Positions 1 to 3,923 of a DNA stretch of 5,870 bases are shown here, one piece after another (positions within the stretch are counted from its first letter, which is position 1; each line of letters opens with the position of its first letter). The notes under the pieces are model-generated. The model saw only the letters and a list, made by a program, of their open reading frames with translations. It did not search any database and had not been told where the DNA came from. The DNA is from DASVAL01 sp035649575 (GTDB taxonomy: Bacteria > Planctomycetota > UBA1135 > UBA2386): the NCBI GenBank assembly GCA_035649575.1, contig DASRJH010000250.1, positions 1 through 5,870 of the forward strand, in the 5' to 3' direction. Both the position numbers and the translations under genes were made by a program.

Positions 1-444
1 CACGTCGGCGAGCTCCGCGGCGAGCATGTACTGCAGCTCGAGCGGGAACAGCAGGTTGAAGCCCGCGCGCTCGCGCGGCGTCAGCACGCCGGGCAGGCTG
101 TCGAGGAACGCCGCCTGGCGGTTGATGACCGAGGCCTGCACGTCGGGGAGGGGGTCGCGCGCGACGCTCGTCTCGAACGTCACGTCGCGGGGCTGGCGGA
201 CCAGCTCGATGACGACGCGCAGGTTCTGGCGCACGCGGTCTTGCTCGCGCACGAAGCCGTTCGCGAGCAGCTGCTCGGCGTCGGCCAGCAACAGCGGATC
301 GATCTTCTCGTCGGTCGGGTGCGCGGGCAGGTCGCGCGCGGGCTGCTGAGCCGGCCGATCCTGCGCGAGCACGGGCGCGACGAGAATGGGGAACGACAAC
401 GCCAACAGGGCCGCGAGGGCGCGGCCCGGCGATCGCATGGACAT
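1..444 (-). CDS. Exported protein, N-terminal part, possible subtilase-type protease propeptide (runs off the left edge)
   Basis: The 148 visible codons have no stop and continue beyond base 1. The start ATG at 444 is preceded on the minus strand by AGGAG with 9 nt spacing; a second ATG at 438 would lie too far from it. Residues 1-27 form a signal peptide: a basic start (MSMRSPGR), a hydrophobic core (ALAALLALSFPILVAPV) and a likely signal peptidase I site after VLA, before QDR. A Pro/Asp-rich linker follows (about 28-50), then a segment (about 75-148) with the pattern LRVVIELVRQP, a helical stretch containing INRQAAFLDSL, and FNLLFPLELQYMLAAEL. That order (VxVIVxL, a helix with RQxxxLxxL, then a strand with a hydrophobic 'alA xEL' tail) resembles the inhibitor I9-like propeptide of S8 serine proteases. 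The catalytic domain would lie outside the window, so the protease idea is inference. That a secreted protein starts here is well supported. Confidence 0.8.
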   Translation of the reverse strand, partial: MSMRSPGRALAALLALSFPILVAPVLAQDRPAQQPARDLPAHPTDEKIDPLLLADAEQLLANGFVREQDRVRQNLRVVIELVRQPRDVTFETSVARDPLPDVQASVINRQAAFLDSLPGVLTPRERAGFNLLFPLELQYMLAAELADV

Positions 445-654
445 GGGACTGCTCTCCTGCTTCTTCTTCTTGGGGAAACGAGATAGTGGCCGCGCGCGGT
501 CGCTTGCGGGGGGGCCCGCGTCGCAACGCGGCGATCATTCACCACTTGCGGGCCGATGCAACGCGGCGGCACCGCAGCGGTTTTTGCCGCGCAAGTTTCC
601 GCCACGAGTGTCAATCCGCGTGCCGTCCCTGAGAACTGGTCGTCTGAGCGGGCA

Positions 655-919
655 TCAAGCGCATGCCCCACTTAGTGGATCGCGGAGGTGTCGTTTCTGC
701 GCGTTCTGGCAGGGAATCCCGGCGCCGAGCACCTTGACGCGGATGGCGTAGCTCTGCACCAGCCGATGTCGAACTGCTGGAACGCGCGCTCGTCGAGCAC
801 GACCGTCGCCTCGTGCGGCGCGTAGCCGTCGGCGCGGCACGTCGCACTGCTTGCCAGCCATTGCATCGACAACAGCACGAGCACGGCGCCCGGACCACGA
901 GCAGCACGAGTGGGCGCAT
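655..919 (-). pseudogene. Frameshifted small exported or membrane-anchored protein
   Basis: A start ATG at 919 has a strong ribosome binding site (GGAGG, 5 nt upstream) and opens with a basic residue and hydrophobic stretch, MRPLVLLVV. The reading frame then turns into Arg/Cys-rich text. One base earlier, a natural continuation appears: GAVLVLLSMQWLASSATC, completing a hydrophobic segment, then DGYAPHEATVVLDERAFQQF. Near 757-765 a second shift in the same direction restores sensible sequence (LVQSYAIRVKVLGAGIPCQ) up to a TGA at 655-657. Both shifts, near 889-893 and 757-765, are -1, as if one base were missing at each. The reconstructed product is about 88 residues with an N-terminal signal or membrane segment and a small soluble domain; I do not recognise the family. 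Two assembly errors could explain it equally well, in which case the gene is intact. Confidence 0.5.
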
Positions 920-1082
920 GATGCCCTCCGCGAGGGGAACGACAGTGTAGCGGCCTGATGTCGTAGCGACGGAGGCACCGGGCGGGATCGTGCCTGTAGT
1001 GACGGATTCCCTGCAACCGCTGGCGGTTTCGTGTCCCTGTAGCAGGTGGTGCCCCACCAGCAAGGAGACACACAGGTGTACC

Positions 1083-1649
1083 ATGCCGACGATGCGTCCG
1101 CCGATCGTCCCGACCGCCACGACTGCCGAGCAACTCCTCGGCGTGCACGTCCCGCCATGGCGGCACGAACTCGTGCGCGGGGAGCTGCGGGTGATGAGCC
1201 CCGCGGGTCGTCGGCACGGGGACGCGTGCATTGCCCTGGGCTCCTTGCTGCACAACCACGTGCGTGGGACGAGAATCGGCAAGGTCTACGGGAACGACAC
1301 CGGCTTCGTGCTGGCGCGCAAGCCCGACACGGTGTTGGCACCAGACCTCGCCTTCGTGCGAAGGGATCGCCTGCCCGATCCGGACGAGGACGGCTTCTAC
1401 GAAGGTCCTCCCGACCTGGCGATCGAGGTGCGCTCGCCGCGGGATTCGCGCCGCAGCATCCTGCACAAGGCGCGCGAATGGCTCGACCATGGGTGCTGCG
1501 GCGTTTGGGTCGTCGATCCGAACGAGCGGTCGGTCACGGTCCTTGGACCGTCAGGCGAATCCCGCACGCTCGGGCTCGACGACGTCCTCACCAGCGACGA
1601 GCTGATGCCGGGCTTCGCGGTGACAGTGCGCGAGATCTTCGCCGACTGA
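1083..1649 (+). CDS. Uma2 family (DUF820) PD-(D/E)XK nuclease-like protein
   Basis: The product has 188 residues, normal for this family. Visible hallmarks in order are an N-terminal segment with RHELVRGEL (about 27-35) and MSPAGRRH; the strand APDLAFVRRDRLP with the first acidic ligand Asp88; PPDLAIEVRSP with Glu115; and the helix LHKAREWLDHG with Lys129, followed by the signature VWVVDPNERSVTV (141-153). Asp88, Glu115 and Lys129 fit the metal-binding D...E...K core of the PD-(D/E)XK fold. The C-terminus PGFAVTVREIFAD matches the usual family ending. The family is abundant in high-GC environmental bacteria and cyanobacteria, and its biological substrate is not established. The ATG at 1083 is chosen because the homologous region begins there; AAGGAG lies 15 nt upstream (1062-1067), a longer spacing than usual. 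An upstream ATG at 990 in the same frame would add 31 residues without family character. Confidence 0.88.
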   Translation: MPTMRPPIVPTATTAEQLLGVHVPPWRHELVRGELRVMSPAGRRHGDACIALGSLLHNHVRGTRIGKVYGNDTGFVLARKPDTVLAPDLAFVRRDRLPDPDEDGFYEGPPDLAIEVRSPRDSRRSILHKAREWLDHGCCGVWVVDPNERSVTVLGPSGESRTLGLDDVLTSDELMPGFAVTVREIFAD

Positions 1650-1669
1650 ACCGAATGCCGGCTCGCGCT

Positions 1670-1688
1670 CGGCGGCCCCGGCCCGCCG
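1670..1688 (+). terminator. Possible hairpin downstream of the Uma2 gene
   Basis: CGGCGG (1670-1675) and CCGCCG (1683-1688) pair perfectly around a 7-base loop, 21 bases after the Uma2 stop codon. No T-run follows, so it is not a classical intrinsic terminator, and short GC stems are common by chance in DNA of this composition. Confidence 0.22.
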
Positions 1689-1816
1689 TGTGAGGTTGGC
1701 CGTCGAGTTGCATGGATCGGGGACGGGCCTCAGGGCTGACTGCGGGGATTGACCCGAGCCGGCAGGCCCGGGAGATGGGTGCTCGTGCGTCCTGTCCGCC
1801 AGCGGCGACTCCCTGC

Positions 1817-1822
1817 TATGCT
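1817..1822 (+). promoter_or_regulatory. Candidate -10 element of a leaderless transcript
   Basis: TATGCT matches the bacterial -10 consensus (TATAAT) at 4 of 6 positions. It ends 8 bases before the GTG start at 1831, the spacing expected if transcription starts at the start codon itself. No Shine-Dalgarno sequence lies in front of that GTG, which agrees with a leaderless message. I see no convincing -35 hexamer, so this remains a suggestion. Confidence 0.3.
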
Positions 1823-1830
1823 CCTGCCCC

Positions 1831-2043
1831 GTGGATCCACACGTGCAGCGCGCTCTGGCGGCGATCGACGGCGCCGAGCGCGACGTCGCCGCAGCAGGGC
1901 CGATCGAGATCACGACCGAATACGCGCGCGACATCGCCGCGGTGGAAGCGCTGCCGCAGAACCAGGACGGTGCCGACAAGAGCCACATCTGGGCGATCTG
2001 GGCAGCTTGCCGCCTCCATTTCATGAAGGCGCAGCCGACCTGA
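1831..2043 (+). CDS. Uncharacterised 70-residue protein paired with a nucleotidyltransferase
   Basis: The gene begins with GTG and ends with TGA at 2041-2043, directly against the ATG of the next gene with no base between, so the two are almost certainly translated together. The product is probably mostly helical: HVQRALAAIDGAERDVAAAG (residues 4-23) reads as an amphipathic helix, a second segment follows around TTEYARDIAAVEAL (28-41), and a Trp-containing C-terminal segment holds SHIWAIWAACRLHFM (51-65). There is no signal peptide or membrane segment. It is far too short for a HEPN domain and shows no clear helix-turn-helix, so it does not match the standard partners of MNT or AbiEii nucleotidyltransferases. 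By position it could be an antitoxin or accessory subunit, but that is inference from gene order only. The start is uncertain because no ribosome binding site is visible. Confidence 0.6.
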   Translation: MDPHVQRALAAIDGAERDVAAAGPIEITTEYARDIAAVEALPQNQDGADKSHIWAIWAACRLHFMKAQPT

Positions 2044-2544
2044 ATGGACGCGTTCGCGCGGGTCGCCGGCGCCCTGCTCGACGAGAACGTTCGTTTCGTC
2101 GTGATCGGCGTCTGGGGCGCGAACTACTACACGCGCGGCTCGCTGTTCGTCACGCAGGACCAGGATCTGTTCGTGCCCGCGGATCCGGAGAACCTGCTGC
2201 GCGCGTGGCGGTGTTGCGAACGGCTCGGCCTCGAGCTCAGGTCTGGCAACGACCCGCTGGACTCGCCGCGCGACGTCCAGCTCGCGACCGCGGTCGTCGC
2301 GAACCGGGCGCTGACTACCGCGACGGACAATGGTTTGCTCTGTGTCGACTTCTCGCTCGTCATGACCGGCTTTTCGTTCGAGGCGGTCTGGTCGCGGCGG
2401 CGCTCGTTCACGATCGACAGCATCTCGGTACCGGTCGCGGCCCTCGCTGACATCGTGGCGGCGAAGCGGGCCGCCGATCGCCCGAAGGATCGGCTTTTCC
2501 TCGCGACCCACGCCGCAGAGCTGCGGCGCCTGCTGGGACCGTAG
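2044..2544 (+). CDS. Nucleotidyltransferase-fold protein (AbiEii/MNT-like)
   Basis: The 166-residue product has the layout of small polymerase-beta-type nucleotidyltransferases. The segment VRFVVIGVWGANYYTRGS (about 16-33) stands where the family has its Gly-rich helix-turn. It is followed by TQDQDLFV, whose Asp39 and Asp41 form the DxD metal-binding pair. A third acidic residue, Asp102 in LLCVDFSL, sits on the expected later strand. The C-terminal ALADIVAAKRAADRPKDRLFL (133-153) matches the helix (K-x-A-x-x-R-x-K-D) seen in AbiEii-like and related bacterial nucleotidyltransferases. Such proteins transfer a nucleotide to a protein or RNA target; some act as toxins in toxin-antitoxin or phage-defence pairs, others as antitoxins. 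The usual second Gly of the GG/GS motif is replaced (GVWGAN), a mild departure. It starts flush with the stop of the 70-residue gene upstream. The fold assignment is good; the target is unknown. Confidence 0.78.
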   Translation: MDAFARVAGALLDENVRFVVIGVWGANYYTRGSLFVTQDQDLFVPADPENLLRAWRCCERLGLELRSGNDPLDSPRDVQLATAVVANRALTTATDNGLLCVDFSLVMTGFSFEAVWSRRRSFTIDSISVPVAALADIVAAKRAADRPKDRLFLATHAAELRRLLGP

Positions 2545-2551
2545 CCGCGTG

Positions 2552-2578
2552 CGTGCCGTTCAACCGAGCAACGGCACG
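2552..2578. terminator. Hairpin between convergent genes, possible bidirectional terminator
   Basis: CGTGCCGTT (2552-2560) and AACGGCACG (2570-2578) form a perfect 9-bp stem with a 9-base loop. It begins 7 bases after the nucleotidyltransferase stop and spans the last codons and stop of the convergent acyltransferase gene. Placement between convergent genes suits a shared terminator, but neither side has a T-run, so a factor-independent mechanism is not evident. Confidence 0.4.
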
Positions 2579-3483
2579 AGCGTTCCGGCCACGAACCACG
2601 GGTGGAACACGAGCGGCAGCGGCAATGCGATCCGCAACAGCGTGGCCAACCTGCCCGGCTCCTTGCGTTCACTGCGGATCATGAGCCCCTGCAGCACGAA
2701 GTAGCTGGTCGGCAGGCCATAGCCGGCGCCGACCGGCAGCGAGATCGCGAGCTCGTGCAACAGACCCGAGGCGAGGAACGACCCGAGCAACGCGCGCGAC
2801 CGCCCGACGCGCGCCGCGAGCGGCCGCTGCACGCACAGCGCGGTCATCTCGGCGAAACCGCGGTTCCAGCGCTGCGCCCAGAACTCCTGCAGCGAACCCG
2901 ACCGCAACGGCGCGTCGAACAACACGCGGGCCCGGAACCCGAGTGCCTGCAGCAGCGCCGCGGCGAACGTCAACACGCCGAAGTGCACGACGAGGCTCAG
3001 TCCGACCATCAGGACCGGCACGGCCCACGGCGTCGCGGCCATCCGCGCGAGCCCGACGAGCACGACGCCGGCAAGCGTGTTCCTCGTCGCGCGTCTGCAG
3101 AGTTGCGCGGCCCGTGCGCGTGCGCTCGGGCCCGGTCGTCGCGCCAGCAGGGTGCGCGGGTTCATGCCGAACCAGAGCAGCGTGAAGAAGAGCCAGCGTT
3201 CGGGCGGCAACGTCCGCCCGCCGCCCGCGCGATGCGCCTGCAGCACGATGGCCTTCATCGCGACGAACGTGCCGGCGACGAACCCGAGCATGCGCGTTCC
3301 CGCGGGCTCGCGGCGCAGCAGCCACGCGAGCACGGTCACCGCGAGCGGCAGCAGGGACCACGCGCAGCCGAGCGCCTTGCGCCTCGGCGCGAAGTCGAGC
3401 GCGCGCGCGACGAGCACCAGCAGGAACAGAACGGCCGCGACCGCGGTCGCCGCTTCCGCCGAGCTCCACGAGTAGGCGCTCAC
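2560..3483 (-). CDS. Wax-synthase-like membrane-bound O-acyltransferase (MBOAT_2 type)
   Basis: The 307-residue product is strongly hydrophobic with about seven or eight membrane segments, including residues 12-28, 40-55, 66-82, 136-149, 153-181, 232-250 and 285-306. The diagnostic part is the block SLQEFWAQRWNRGF (197-210), matching the FWGRRWN-type motif of wax synthases, followed by a helix containing SGLLHELAISLP (239-250). His243 in LLHE corresponds to the conserved MBOAT histidine needed for acyl transfer. The family moves a fatty acyl group from acyl-CoA to an alcohol or other hydroxyl acceptor within the membrane; the acceptor here cannot be told. The start is a GTG at 3483 placed one base after the stop of the upstream 133-residue gene, which implies translational coupling; no strong separate ribosome binding site is visible. 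It is the last gene of the minus-strand operon. The bacterial wax ester enzyme WS/DGAT is unrelated, so wax production should not be assumed. Confidence 0.82.
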   Translation of the reverse strand: MSAYSWSSAEAATAVAAVLFLLVLVARALDFAPRRKALGCAWSLLPLAVTVLAWLLRREPAGTRMLGFVAGTFVAMKAIVLQAHRAGGGRTLPPERWLFFTLLWFGMNPRTLLARRPGPSARARAAQLCRRATRNTLAGVVLVGLARMAATPWAVPVLMVGLSLVVHFGVLTFAAALLQALGFRARVLFDAPLRSGSLQEFWAQRWNRGFAEMTALCVQRPLAARVGRSRALLGSFLASGLLHELAISLPVGAGYGLPTSYFVLQGLMIRSERKEPGRLATLLRIALPLPLVFHPWFVAGTLVPLLG

Positions 3484-3484
3484 G

Positions 3485-3886
3485 TCACCACAGGTCGAAC
3501 AGGATGGCGCCGTAGCTGGCGGCCCAGAACGCGAACGCCGCCGTCACTGCGGCATCGGCAGCGGCATACCAGCGCCCCTTCGGGCAGACGCCGCGGAACC
3601 AGACGAACTGGATGACGAGCCGCGCAGCCCAATACACGGCCGCGTAGCCGGCGACCATTCGCGCGAGCACCGAGCGGTCGAGCAGCAGATCCGGCGCGAG
3701 CGCGGTGAGACTGCCGAGACAGAGGTTCGTGCCGAGGATGTAGGCCGCGTAGACCCAGAACACGCGACGCGTGAGTGGTTCGAGCCGTGCTGTCTGCGAG
3801 CGCCACCCGAGGATACGCGGCAGGAACAGGCTCGCGACCGCGAGCGCGATCTGGCCGAGCCCGACGAGCACGAGCACCGTGCGCAT
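3485..3886 (-). CDS. Small four-helix integral membrane protein of unknown function
   Basis: The 133-residue product has four predicted membrane helices: about 2-22, 43-64, 76-97 and 108-130. The first loop is basic and ends in PRILGWRSQTARLEPLTRR; a second conserved-looking loop contains WFRGVCPKGRWY (96-107). No enzymatic motif or heme/metal ligand set is obvious, and I do not recognise a named family. The ATG at 3886 is supported by GGAGG with 4 nt spacing. The gene lies between the molybdopterin enzyme upstream (stop 37 bases away) and the MBOAT gene downstream (1-base gap), so it is part of the same operon. It could be a membrane partner of either neighbour. Four helices are fewer than the eight or more of NrfD/PsrC-type anchors, and it does not look like one of those. 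Confidence 0.78.
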   Translation of the reverse strand: MRTVLVLVGLGQIALAVASLFLPRILGWRSQTARLEPLTRRVFWVYAAYILGTNLCLGSLTALAPDLLLDRSVLARMVAGYAAVYWAARLVIQFVWFRGVCPKGRWYAAADAAVTAAFAFWAASYGAILFDLW

Positions 3887-3921
3887 CAGGCCTCCGCCCC
3901 GCCGCCAGTCGGGCCGTCCAT
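3886..3921 (-). CDS. Possible 11-codon mini-ORF between operon genes
   Basis: After the molybdopterin enzyme stop (TAG, 3924-3926) and two bases comes an ATG at 3921 that opens an 11-residue frame, MDGPTGGGAEA. Its TGA (3886-3888) shares its final A with the ATG of the 133-residue membrane protein. The arrangement could carry ribosomes across the gap for translational coupling. It contains the GGAGG ribosome binding site of the next gene and may be only coincidence; no ribosome binding site of its own is evident apart from coupling to the upstream stop. Confidence 0.2.
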   Translation of the reverse strand: MDGPTGGGAEA

Positions 3922-3923
3922 GG

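Noticed and set aside
516..531. Short GC hairpin (CCGCG with CGCGG) in the spacer before the exported-protein gene
   Set aside because: A 5-bp GC stem is expected by chance in DNA of this composition and has no further support.
609..614. TTGACA on the minus strand upstream of the exported-protein gene, a perfect -35 hexamer
   Set aside because: No acceptable -10 element lies 16-18 bases downstream, and it is about 165 bases from the start codon.
990..1082. N-terminal extension of the Uma2 gene from an upstream ATG
   Set aside because: The extra 31 residues are Cys/Pro-rich, lie in the divergent spacer and lack family character; the ATG at 1083 fits the usual family length.
672..1490. 272-codon minus-strand frame over the Uma2 gene
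   Set aside because: Most of it is antisense to the well-supported Uma2 gene. Only its downstream part (about 765-890) is credible, as the middle piece of the frameshifted gene.
1749..2450. Overlapping plus- and minus-strand open frames across the nucleotidyltransferase pair
   Set aside because: They are Arg/Ala-rich out-of-frame translations; the frames starting at 1831 and 2044 give coherent proteins and a touching stop/start.
2602..3615. Long open frame of 337 codons on the plus strand
   Set aside because: It is antisense to the MBOAT and membrane-protein genes; its translation is Arg/Gln/Glu-rich low-complexity text typical of the mirror frame of high-GC genes, with no domain.
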